DNA from: Helichrysum umbraculigerum
Taxonomy: Eukaryota > Streptophyta > Magnoliopsida > Asterales > Asteraceae
Length of the DNA: 64,000 bases
Assembly: GCA_949592205.1 (NCBI GenBank)
Contig: CATIUR010000001.1
Location: 44,471,001-44,535,000, forward strand
Reading direction: 5' to 3'
Shown: positions 11,400 to 20,838 of the stretch, piece after piece
Numbering within the stretch: position 1 is the first letter of the stretch
Layout: every line of letters begins with the position of its first letter
Position numbers and translations under genes: made by a program
The notes under the pieces: generated by a model
What the model was told of the DNA's origin: nothing
The model's input: only the letters and a program-made list of their open reading frames with translations
Database searches by the model: none

Positions 11400-12570
11400 A
11401 AATGTCATTTAATATACAAATATAACTATGTATATGTAAGTTATTTATGATTTATATATGCATATATCCACATATATTATGGTGAAGGATCAGAGGAGAA
11501 TGCCTCAAATGAGGAGGACGGGAAGGTCAAATTCGATGCATATTATGAACAAATTTGTAGGTGTACAATGCAGTGTTATTAGAATATAGTAAAATTTGTT
11601 AGATGTAAAATGCAGTGCTCCGTTGATACGATGCAGTGAATCTGGACGCCAATTTTGTCTTAAAATGTAGTGAATTCGACCTTCCCCTCCTTCTCCTCAT
11701 TTGAGACCTTTCCGTCACAACCTTACCCATATATTATACATATAAAATACTTACGATGATTTATATAAAAAATTAGTGTTATTTTGTAAAGTTAAAGTTT
11801 TGTTTAAGATGTAAAAATTTAAAATATCATCTTATTCGCTTTAAAATAAATTACCCGAACTGGACTCGTATCCACAAAACTAAAACCCGAATAACACACC
11901 CTTATTTGAATCGGATTATAGATAAAAATAATAAACTTGAAAATCCGAATAACCCGACTCAAATAACCCGATAATTGAACAACCCGACCAAGTAACGCCC
12001 TCGACCACACGAGACAATTTAGGATATGCACTTACATTATTATTTAATTTTTTGCCACATCTGCAACAACCTTTGTTGCGGACCATATGGGCTGGTTGTG
12101 AATCAATGTAACGGGGTATGTTGGCGGCTCGCGGAGCTCGCAACAAGTTAAAAATGATGTATACTGTGTTGAAAAGGAAAAAGTTATATCTTTTAGGTAT
12201 CGACTCAATTCCTAAAATATAGGAATCTGGAGATCAACTTAATCTAATATTAACTTAATTGTCAAATTTATAATTTGATTTGTATTCTAATTAGGACATA
12301 ATTGATCAGTGTTGCCTATATGGCCATGTAAATAGGAATTGTGTCATTATGTGTAGGGTTTTTGGCAAGAAAGTGGAAATACAGAGAGAGATGGCGTATA
12401 AGAGTCTCATTATGAGCCTTCCCGTCTCGTGTAGTGCGTCTTTAGTGATTCAATAAAGTTGAGGGTGGCTCCGTAATTGTATATATCGTTGAGAGAGTGA
12501 TGTGATAGTATTCAAGAGTATTAACATGAGCGTTCATCTTTGTAGTGACATTCATTATAGTTGAATTTAA
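11400..12570. other. intergenic with ATAACCCG repeat remnant
   Basis: No gene. 11840-12000 continues the AACCCGAATAAC-rich repeat noted before the solo LTR. The remainder is AT-rich. Confidence 0.4.
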
Positions 12571-13084
12571 TGTCACACCCCGTCTAAAGCGGAAACAACG
12601 GGGTACAACAATGATAGGATCACAACACATTATTATAAAGATGTCTATATGAAAATAAAAATCCAATGTGTTATGATACTTGTAACATGAATAGGAGCTC
12701 ACGCTACATGTACATATCAACAATGAAAAAGATAACCAAACAATAATCCCATAATCAAATGTTAAAACAAAACGTCTTCCCCAAATTATTGAAACCAAGT
12801 TCCATCTCAAATGACAGTCTCAATCTTAGCTCAAATGCAACCTAGAGGTCCACTAAGCTTTCTTGTCCTCTATCTTCAGCCCACTAGTGCTACCTGAAAA
12901 GTTATGCTCAAAAACGTCAACAATAATGTTGGTGAGTTTCGTAGGTTTGAAACATGACACCATAATATAAAATCCTTTTTGCTGTGATAATCATTGGTTA
13001 GGACAATGCATATGAAAAGGTACACAAGTGATATGAAATAACCAAACATCTCACAACTCAAATGGCAGTAGCTACTCCAACAAT

Positions 13085-13144
13085 GGCTTTAATGCATACA
13101 AAAAGTACACATCAGGTAATCACTCCTAAGGGAGCAATGCCTTG
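13085..13144. repeat. left copy of a roughly 70-bp tandem repeat in LTR D
   Basis: GGCTTTAATGCATACAAAAA through GCAATGCCTTG is repeated almost exactly at 25260-25317, on the other side of element E. Removing E and one TSD leaves two head-to-tail units. LTR D therefore already held a tandem duplication, and E landed at its junction. Confidence 0.7.
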
Positions 13145-13398
13145 CAAACTGATAAACGCTCAAAAGTACTATATTTTAGTAGTATTTTACCCCTATTCTT
13201 GGATGTTTCTATTGCATTTAATTAAGAATAGATATTGATTTCATTCATATTTGCAAATAGATGTGGAAATGGAGCGTTTATGAAGAAATGAATGGAAAAC
13301 AGTCAATAAACGAGCTAAATGATGCATATTTGAAGAAATAAGTGAAGCCGAAGATATAATCAAATGAAGAAAAATCAAGAAACCGGCTGGAAATCCAA

Positions 13399-13541
13399 TC
13401 CATACGCCGTATGGAAGTCCATACGCCGTATGGAAGTCCATACGCCGTATGGATTATGGCGCAGAAGGCCCAGGTTACGCGAGTCTGGGCTGGGCTTGAA
13501 ATTGATCCATACGCCGTATGGAAATCCATACGCCGTATGGA
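13399..13541. repeat. five copies of palindrome TCCATACGCCGTATGGA
   Basis: Copies at 13399, 13418, 13437, 13506 and 13525. The first three have a 19-bp period. Each is a palindrome around GCC with a central CpG pair. They end 16 bases before the TATA box at 13558. The 3' LTR has only one perfect and two damaged copies (20644, 20663, 20732). Confidence 0.9.
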
Positions 13542-13557
13542 TCAAAAACCACAGAAG

Positions 13558-13564
13558 TATAAAA
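13558..13564 (+). promoter_or_regulatory. TATA box in 5' LTR of E
   Basis: TATAAAA follows the palindrome cluster. The same sequence is in the 3' LTR at about 20766. It marks the likely U3/R region of the element. Confidence 0.6.
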
Positions 13565-14728
13565 ACGCATTTAAACCCTAAAAACGATAGTTTTTGTTTG
13601 TTTTTCGTTTCCGGAGGTTTATATTCGGTTTTTAGGTTTAAGTTACGAATTAGTTTAGTATTTTGGAGGTACAAGGGCTCGGGATTGAAGTTATTCATCG
13701 CGGATCGTTGTAATTCGTCTTTATTGATTCGGTATAACTCTTTTATTCGATTTCATTGATGAATTTGTTATTGAATAATCTGATTATTTCTGTTTTAATG
13801 ATGAATTGAATATCAAAGTGATTGTGTAATTGATTGAACTTGGATTATGATTGTTGAACGATTATAATTGCGTATTGACTAAGTTATTTAATTGAAAACG
13901 GTTATATTACTCGCGAATCCTTGTTTATTGGTAACTGGTAGTTATTAGTTCTCAACTTGGTTAATAATATCCATGAGATTGAGTTCCTTTGATATTATTA
14001 ATTATTGATGGTTTTAATCTTAGGGTTTTGATCATTGCTAAATAGATTGAGTTTGATAGGTTGAGAAACTAATAATTATTCACTTTAAAATGAACGAGAT
14101 AATAAGTTAATTATTGGGTATTGTTGAGTCATACCAATAGAGTTAATTATAATTAGTTGTTAATGTTTAATGCATAATTTAGGGAAAGGCACACAATTGA
14201 CTGATCATCTTATGACATTGGAACCAGTGTTTAATGTTGGACCCTAGATTGTAGGAATTAGTTGGACCCGAACCGTTGGCTAATTCACATTCAATTTAAT
14301 GACATTGAAGAATTTGGTGTTAAGTTGATCTAAAAGAATCACAATTAGATAATCAATACGTAATGAATCGGGAAATATGAATCTGAGTGACATTAATTAT
14401 ACAATTACTTATTCCTTCCATTTAGTATTTATTATTATTTATTTATTGTTTTAAATTAAGTTTTTATTTAAGTTTAATTGTTTTAAATTAATGTTTTCTA
14501 AACAAATGTTCGACCGGAACTAAAACGCCCCCCATTATTTACTGGTTTCTAGTTGATTGTTAATTTCTATTTATAATAAATCCGTCGTTCCCTGTGTTCG
14601 AATCTGACTTACCAAATCTATATTTACAGTTGATCGGGTATTCTTGCCTGGTTGCTTGAAAGTATTTATTAGGTATTTCTATTTATAAAATATAAAACAA
14701 GACGCGCTTTCATAGCACATCAAGTTTT

Positions 14729-14746
14729 TGGCGCCGCTGCCGGGGA
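14729..14746 (+). promoter_or_regulatory. primer-binding site of E (tRNA-Asp type)
   Basis: TGGCGCCGCTGCCGGGGA starts 6 bases after the LTR end. It differs by one base from the TGGCGCCGTTGCCGGGGA typical of Athila-clade elements. Confidence 0.8.
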
Positions 14747-14932
14747 GCGGTTGTGATTATTTAAATAGGAGTTAGTGATTTGTAAACTTTTATTTTTAAA
14801 AGAATTTTGTTAAACAAATAATTTTGTAAAGTTGTTTAAAGTAGTCTAAGTAATTGTGTAACAAGTTTTCATTAATTCACTGGTTGAAACTAATTATCCT
14901 TTAATTGGTTAAACTTTTGGGGATTTAAGTTT

Positions 14933-14964
14933 CAACCGGCGGATGGAAATCCGTCCGCCGGTTG
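14933..14964. repeat. GC-rich hairpin in leader of E
   Basis: CAACCGGCGGA (14933-14943) and TCCGCCGGTTG (14954-14964) are perfect 11-bp complementary arms with a 10-base loop, in otherwise AT-rich leader sequence between the primer site and the first frame. Confidence 0.75.
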
Positions 14965-15086
14965 GAGTTCCATTTATGTAATTTTGTATATGTTATTTAA
15001 TTTGTGATGATTTTGTTTGAACTAACTTGTTTTTCGTTAGTGGTGTTTTGTATTTCAGATTTATTTTTATTTAGGTTTATAATCCA

Positions 15087-15554
15087 ATGGCGAGAAGTTT
15101 TGAAAGTGATGCTAACAATTACGATCTGGTTGGGATTTATGACTCTGAGAGTTTGGCTTCGAGAGTAGAAAGTGCAATTCCATCATTCACTCATTTAGGA
15201 CGTAAGGTTGTGCCTATCACGTCATCATGTCAGGAATTATTGGATGCTATTGCGAACGTGAGATGGGACATTCCTTTTACAGCTGAACTAATAAGGATAT
15301 CCTCTGTTTATTTTTCCGACTATCAACTGGCACTAGTGCAGAACCTACTAGATAGTGCAGAAGTGGAAAAACAATTTGGGGATTCTCAGCCGTTCGTGGA
15401 CGATCTTTTAGATTTCGAGGAATCAATAACTTTAAGGATCGAAGAGGAGAAAGTATTTTTCACCAATCAAAAGAGACGATATGTTGAGGTTTATGAGATT
15501 TTAAGGCAGCATTCGTTTCCTTATTCGACTAGTCAGGCCGCGTGTCTTGGTTAG
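15087..15554 (+). CDS. element E frame 1a, unknown protein
   Basis: 155 residues from ATG 15087 (MARSFESDANNY), acidic and helical, with no zinc knuckle or enzyme motif. An acceptor-like TTTGTATTTCAG lies at 15048-15059, shortly before the ATG. It overlaps the next frame by 8 bases in a different phase. Both parts have similar composition, so a single ancestral protein of about 350 residues broken by one indel near 15545 is likely. Its place after the primer site is where gag is expected, but I see no gag signature. Confidence 0.5.
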   Translation: MARSFESDANNYDLVGIYDSESLASRVESAIPSFTHLGRKVVPITSSCQELLDAIANVRWDIPFTAELIRISSVYFSDYQLALVQNLLDSAEVEKQFGDSQPFVDDLLDFEESITLRIEEEKVFFTNQKRRYVEVYEILRQHSFPYSTSQAACLG

Positions 15555-16140
15555 TATGATTAGATTGTATAAGGTAATAGGTCATCCAATTTTCGAAGCT
15601 GACAAGGAATTTTTAGCTGGTTTAAAGGATCTAGTTCGATTGTTACAAGCAGATGATCATCTTAAGGATGAGACACCTCATTGTTTCATTGTAAGAAATA
15701 CTATTCACTATCACATGAATAGAATGGTTAAACAGTTGAATCGTCTTGATAAGGAAGAAGAAGGAAGGCCACGCCAGGACTTTATTCACCCAAATGGTGA
15801 AATTGATGTGGCAACTTATCTTGTGGCAAATATGAGAGAATTAGTTGATGAGGCTAAGATTCTGTACCAAAGGGAACATTTCCACTATGGAATGGTGGAA
15901 ATCTACATGAGATTTGTTGAGATATTCAGAAATTCCTGTTTAGGTTTCAATAGCCTTCAAGAGCAAGTCTTGGGTGAGATTGAAAGCTTAGTTAGAAGTT
16001 TGAAGGAAATGCCACTGATGAGCAAGCATCATCAGATTGGGGAATCATGTTTAGAATTTATTAGTGAGCTTGAGGATGACAGTCCGGAGCGAGAGGTTAA
16101 GTTAGTTGGTAATGATGAAGTGTGGGATGAAGAAGGATAG
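15547..16140 (+). CDS. element E frame 1b, unknown protein
   Basis: About 197 codons, open from 15547 (TTG) to TAG at 16138-16140. The first ATG is at 15556. The sequence is helical, rich in Glu/Lys/Leu with several His, and ends acidic (DDSPEREVKL...DEVWDEEG). No family recognised. It begins exactly where the preceding frame stops, so it is probably the downstream part of the same protein after a frameshift. A programmed shift cannot be excluded but no slippery heptamer is evident. Confidence 0.5.
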   Translation: MVSMIRLYKVIGHPIFEADKEFLAGLKDLVRLLQADDHLKDETPHCFIVRNTIHYHMNRMVKQLNRLDKEEEGRPRQDFIHPNGEIDVATYLVANMRELVDEAKILYQREHFHYGMVEIYMRFVEIFRNSCLGFNSLQEQVLGEIESLVRSLKEMPLMSKHHQIGESCLEFISELEDDSPEREVKLVGNDEVWDEEG

Positions 16141-16627
16141 GTAACCAAGGCAGTAATGAAGATTAGCTTGGATTTAGTTTATCTGCTTCCTGTGGTTAAC
16201 GAGCACTTGGCAAATTTTCCAAGTTTTGGTCATGGGATCATTAACGTCATTCCCATAATCATTGAGCGTTTCCTTGCTCTCTATCCTAAGCAGTGATTCT
16301 AATCATCTCTTTTATTTCTTATGCTATTGGATTACTCCTGACATTTTGGTTTATTTCTTATTATGATTGACTTAGTTTGTTTTGGATTTTAGTATTGTTG
16401 GTGTGTTTGAATTTTTGAACATTTAATTAGTTTGTGTGTTTGGTTTTTAATATTATTATTTCATTAAAGTTTGTTAATTTTTTATATTTATTAATATAGT
16501 GTGGAATTATGAAGATGTTGAAGTCGTGATTATCCTCCAGGTTTGATATTTAAGTATATTAATTAAGTGTGGGGTTTTGGTTAAAAATTGGTTGGAAAAA
16601 CGTTTTTGAAAAATTCTGAAATTTTAA

Positions 16628-16911
16628 TCCATACGCCGTATGGAATCCATACGCCGTATGGATTGGAATGGGCCACTGGGCCGAGAGTTGACTGGGTTTA
16701 ATGAAGTTGACTTGGGCCTGTTTAATCCATACGCCGTATGAAATCCATACGCCGTATGGATCAAAAAGGCAGAAAACCGCCAGCAGCCCCTTTCTTCTTC
16801 ATTTTGAAACCTAAACTCACTTTAAACCACCACACCACCAAACAACCACTTCCGGTCACGCATTCACCTCCATTTTTGCGTATTCGTGTTACACGCACTT
16901 TCCTCTACAAG
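16628..16911 (+). promoter_or_regulatory. internal promoter-like module and leader exon in E
   Basis: Four copies of the LTR palindrome (16628, 16646, 16726 damaged, 16744) are followed by ATGGATCAAAAA, as in the LTR just before its TATA box. A C-rich leader-like stretch then runs to a donor AAG|GTATAA at 16911/16912. No TATA box is obvious. This looks like a second copy of the LTR promoter module feeding the ORF at 17622. Confidence 0.5.
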
Positions 16912-17616
16912 GTATAACTTCCCGTTTTCATTTTCGTTGGTTAAATCATTCGTTTGGAAGTTAGGGTTTATGTTAGTAAATTGGGTATTTTGAATTTGAG
17001 TATGATTATTGGAATATGTTGATTGAATTATGTTCTTGTTAATATATACATTGCAATGTCATGCTCGTTTTTCCAATATATTGCATATATTATGTGATTC
17101 GAATTATCCGTTTATGTCTAAGAAATGTGAATATTATAAACTCAATTTTGCTATGTTTTGATTTAGTACTTATTAATTTTCTGACCACATGATGATTAAT
17201 GCAAATGTTTGTTTGGTACACAAGTATTTGTGATTACGGTTATGTGATAAATTGTTATTGTGATTAAATGCGTTTATAATAATTCATTTTGAGAATGTAA
17301 GAATGTTTGCTAGTTGCTCATGCTCGAGTTTAGTGATTGTGCAAATTCGTATTTTCATGATGGTACCAAATTATTGTAGTGCATTTGATTGGACAATTGT
17401 CATGAATATTTAATTAAGTATATTTATGTATGCAATTTGAGTAATTCTGTTTATAGATATGCAATTTAGGTTTGTGAAATTGATTGTTGCGGTAGTTTTA
17501 GGCTAAACCAGAATGGTGGATTATTCCATATTTAGCAGAAATGCTGCCGAAATTTTTATTGACCTTTTTGTATTAACTGCTTATTTGGTGTTATTAGCAT
17601 TTGTTTTGTTTAGCAG
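16912..17616 (+). other. predicted leader intron before ATHILA-like ORF
   Basis: Donor GTATAA at 16912. The T-rich TTTGTTTTGTTTAGCAG acceptor ends at 17616, five bases before ATG 17622. The interval is AT-rich with stops in all frames. Predicted from splice consensus only. Confidence 0.45.
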
Positions 17617-17621
17617 TTATT

Positions 17622-18650
17622 ATGTCTAACAGGAGAACAAGAGGGGGTCAAACTTTGGGAATCCCGTTGGTTCGAGCTCATAGATATCTCACTTTTCATG
17701 GGTCGTATTCTGAGACCACCAGATTTCAGTTTGGAGAGCGTCTGGCTTCTAATATTGGCCAGTCAATTGAGGTTTTTGATACTGTTAACTGGAATGTTTT
17801 GGAGCATGTGATTGCCAGAAAGGGGTTCACTAATGGTACTGAGGCTATTAGGAATTTACTTGCTATTCCATATGTACTTGAGGATGGAAACATTGGATTT
17901 GTTTCTTATGCTTGGTCTCGGTTGTTCAGTATCAGGGTGGACATCTACAGAGGGTTAGTTGTTGAGTTCTATAGCACCTTTAGGTTTGAGTCCAGGTCGA
18001 CTCAATGGACTGAGAATTCCATTTTCTTCCAGCTAGGGGGACAGCCTAGACAGATGACTTTGGTTCAGTTTGCTTTGGGGTTGGGGCTTTATGAGCCCAA
18101 CGAGTTGGATAATCCTCACTTTTTAAACTACATTTCTGCAGGTGCTATGAAGAAGCTCACTAACTTGGAAGTTGAGCAGGAGTGGCAGTTTATTGCTCAG
18201 GGTAACTATGGCAGTTCGACACCTTCTTACACGCGTATTCGAGATCCTCGTCATCGACTCATTCATAGATTGCTGACTTACACCATTGTTGGTCGCAAGG
18301 AGGGGCCTGAGAAAGTTTCTAGGCCTGATTTGTTTTATCTGAGCTCGATTATCAGGAAGAGGTTAGTGAATGTACCTTGGAGGTTGGCGAAGTGGATGTC
18401 GAAGAGAGCTACTGGTACTAGAGATGGGAGTAGTCTATGTGGAGGTCACTTTGTTACACGGTTGGCTAGATATTTTGGTTTGGCTACTCAGGATGAGATG
18501 GGATCATGCACGATTGTTCAGCCTAGCATGGGTTGGTTGACTGCACGCCGGTTGGAGGCGTTTGCTCTTATTGAGCCATGCATTACTTATGGTGGTCCTG
18601 CGGATATGTATTACTGGGTTCCGATTACTCCGGTAGGACAGACTTTGTAG
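17622..18650 (+). CDS. ATHILA ORF1-like retrotransposon protein
   Basis: 342 residues from ATG 17622 (MSNRRTRGGQTLG) to TAG at 18648. The central part (YRGLVVEFYSTFRF, then FFQLGGQPRQMTLVQFALGLGLYEP) matches the layout of the Arabidopsis retrotransposon ORF-1 (ATHILA) family, whose function is not settled. After the TAG the same frame continues with an Arg/Gly-rich stretch (GSDRGRGTTRGRNRG) and Gln-rich sequence, broken again by TAG at 18801 and ending at TAG 18867. The tail probably once belonged to the protein. Both stops could come from CAG to TAG change, or UAG may be read through. It sits downstream of an apparent internal promoter and leader intron. Confidence 0.7.
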   Translation: MSNRRTRGGQTLGIPLVRAHRYLTFHGSYSETTRFQFGERLASNIGQSIEVFDTVNWNVLEHVIARKGFTNGTEAIRNLLAIPYVLEDGNIGFVSYAWSRLFSIRVDIYRGLVVEFYSTFRFESRSTQWTENSIFFQLGGQPRQMTLVQFALGLGLYEPNELDNPHFLNYISAGAMKKLTNLEVEQEWQFIAQGNYGSSTPSYTRIRDPRHRLIHRLLTYTIVGRKEGPEKVSRPDLFYLSSIIRKRLVNVPWRLAKWMSKRATGTRDGSSLCGGHFVTRLARYFGLATQDEMGSCTIVQPSMGWLTARRLEAFALIEPCITYGGPADMYYWVPITPVGQTL

Positions 18651-19244
18651 TCAAGGCAGGCTAGAGCTAGAGGAGATACGAGTGGCAGTGATAGAGGTCG
18701 AGGTACGACACGAGGCCGTAACAGAGGTTATGCTACGGAGTTTGATCAGCTATCTCAGCAGTTGCACCAGATGGAGTTACACCAGACTCAGAGGTTTGAT
18801 TAGATAGATCTTATGCAGAGACAGCATTTCCATCAGTACCAGTACCGCCAGGATGATGACAGTGATTAGGATGATGTTCATCCTAAGTGGTTTATGATTC
18901 CAAACACTATTATTATTATTTTATTATTATTATTATGACTGTTTTATTTGTAGGATTATAAATTGTTATGTTGGATTTGTATTTTTAGGATTTGGTAGTG
19001 TTTATTATTAATTAGGATGTTTAAATCTGGTATTGTTTAATGCTGTTTGTTGATTGTTCTCTCAGAATTGTGTTGTGAGTACGTGTTATGCTGGCAGTAA
19101 GTTCAGCGCAAAAAAAAAATTGAATTGAGAGGATGTGGGAAATTCATATCGTCCTTGTCATACTCATTAAACTGCACACTATTCCAGGGGAGTTTTTCTG
19201 TTCTAAGTTCTTTTCTCTTTTTCCCGTTTTTGTATTTCATTATT

Positions 19245-19284
19245 TGTACAATGAGGGCATTGTACATCTTTAAGTGGGGGATAG
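19245..19284 (+). promoter_or_regulatory. hairpin plus internal polypurine tract
   Basis: TGTACAATG, loop AGGG, CATTGTACA forms a perfect 9-bp stem (19245-19266). It is followed within a few bases by AAGTGGGGGATAGG (19272-19284), which resembles the polypurine tract used for plus-strand priming. The same layout recurs at 20352-20385. Confidence 0.55.
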
Positions 19285-19739
19285 GAGAGAAAAAGAGTGA
19301 AATTTCCACATAATTGTCCTGTTAATTAGTAGATGATTTTGTAATTTGGTTAACTGTTATTTTATTAAGATAAGTAACTAGGAGGTTATAAGTTGCCCGT
19401 TTTTCAACAAATTTTTAAATTTAAATTTGTGTTTTCTATAGATAATTATTTTGTAACTATGTAGGTTATTTTGAAAAATTTTTCTACACTTATAATTAAA
19501 AAAATTAAATTGTGAAAAATGTTATTTAGCTTCATTATATGATGTATTGATAGGCAATTTATATGAGAATTTTTGAGCTTTTAAAGAAATGAAATTAAGG
19601 AGTAGATGTTACTTTTTAAATGAACTTTAGCTATGTATGACGTATGTCTTAATTTTTATATTAGTAATGTGTGATATGCCATATTTTTGAAATTTTAATT
19701 AACATCATTTGGGGATACACTGGGTGTTGTTTCCTTTGT

Positions 19740-19944
19740 TGTACGAAAGTACAGACCTGGTCTCCGTCAGTATATCTACTAAAAAAAAGAGCAAAAGAGT
19801 TTAAACAAACTCATGATTTTAAAATGTAGTCGAATTAAGTCGCTTTGTTGTACTGAGGTACAGACCTGCCACCAATGGTTTGACTAAAAGTTTTATATTG
19901 CTAAACCAAAATCAAGTTATGTCGCTTTGTTGTGTTGAGGCACA
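19740..19944 (+). repeat. three small hairpins, covarying stems
   Basis: Within a repeated CTTTGT...CAGACCTG context: TGTAC-GAAA-GTACA (19740-19753), TGTAC-TGAG-GTACA (19849-19862), TGTGT-TGAG-GCACA (19931-19944). Between the second and third, an A-T pair becomes G-C and a C-G pair becomes T-G, so pairing is kept while sequence changes. The role is unknown. The site is in the 3' non-coding part of E. Confidence 0.6.
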
Positions 19945-20351
19945 GACCTGTCACCTCTGTCTTGATTTGAAAAATGATTATTTTGATTAGAATTTCAAGA
20001 TATGTAATATTGGCATATTGTGAGTATGAAAGTATATAGTTTTTGGGAGTTTAAGGGAATATCTACATGAATAATAATAAGTCGAGCTCAGTTATTTAAA
20101 TATAGATTGTTTAAGTGGATAACAATATCAGTAATCATTGTGAACTAATTAATGTTTAAAGAATAATAATTTCATGTGTAGATCATTTTTTGTAAATCTC
20201 GTAGTTTCTTAATATTTGTCTTTAGAATTAACATATTTTTAAATTTAAACGTTTGAGTTGAAGATGGGTAATGTTGTGTAATTCCTTTGTTAGTTATTTA
20301 GATTAATGGAGATGACTGTTTTCTTAAGAATTTGATTTTTGAATCGATAGT

Positions 20352-20385
20352 CTACTTGAGGACAAGTAGGATTCAAGTGGGGGAT
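20352..20385 (+). promoter_or_regulatory. hairpin plus 3' polypurine tract of E
   Basis: CTACTTG, loop AGGA, CAAGTAG (20352-20369), then AAGTGGGGGAT (20375-20385), three bases before the 3' LTR at 20389. This is the expected position of the plus-strand primer. Confidence 0.7.
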
Positions 20386-20838
20386 GTTTGATAAACGCTC
20401 AAAAGTACTATATTTTAGTAGTATTTTACCCCTATTCTTGGATGTTTCTATTGTATTTAATTAAGAATAGATATTGATTTCATTCATATTTGCAAATAGA
20501 TGTGGAAATGGAGCGTTTATGAAGAAAGGAATGGAAAACAGTCAATAAACGAGCTAAATGATGCATATTTGAAGAAATAAGTGAAGCCGAAGTCGAAGAT
20601 ATAATCAAATGAAGAAAAATCAAGAAACCGGCTGGAAATCCAATCCATACGCCGTATGGAAGTCCATACGCCGTATGAATTGTGGCGCAGAAGGCCCAGG
20701 TTACGCGAGTCTGGGCTGGGCTTGAAATTGATCCATACGCCGTATGAATCAAAAACCACAGAAGTATAAAAACGCGTTTAAACCCTAAAAACGATAGTTT
20801 TTGTTTGTTTTTCGTTTCCAGATGTTTATATTCGGTTT

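Larger units (their letters stand above)
13150..14722 (+). repeat. 5' LTR of element E, 1573 bp
   Basis: From TGATAAACG to CACATCA, matching 20389-20838 plus 24155-25248. A TATAAAA box lies at 13558-13564, directly after the palindrome cluster. The sequence downstream of the TATA box (AAACCCTAAAAACG) looks like a transcript start region. Confidence 0.88.

Noticed and set aside
13399..13541. CRISPR-like regularly spaced repeats
   Set aside because: Plant nuclear DNA. Spacers are 2 bases or repeat-derived and the array is a promoter-side palindrome cluster in an LTR.
13241..13759. Open frames of up to 131 codons in the LTR of E
   Set aside because: They arise from the palindromic repeats, which read open on both strands, and the 3' LTR breaks them.
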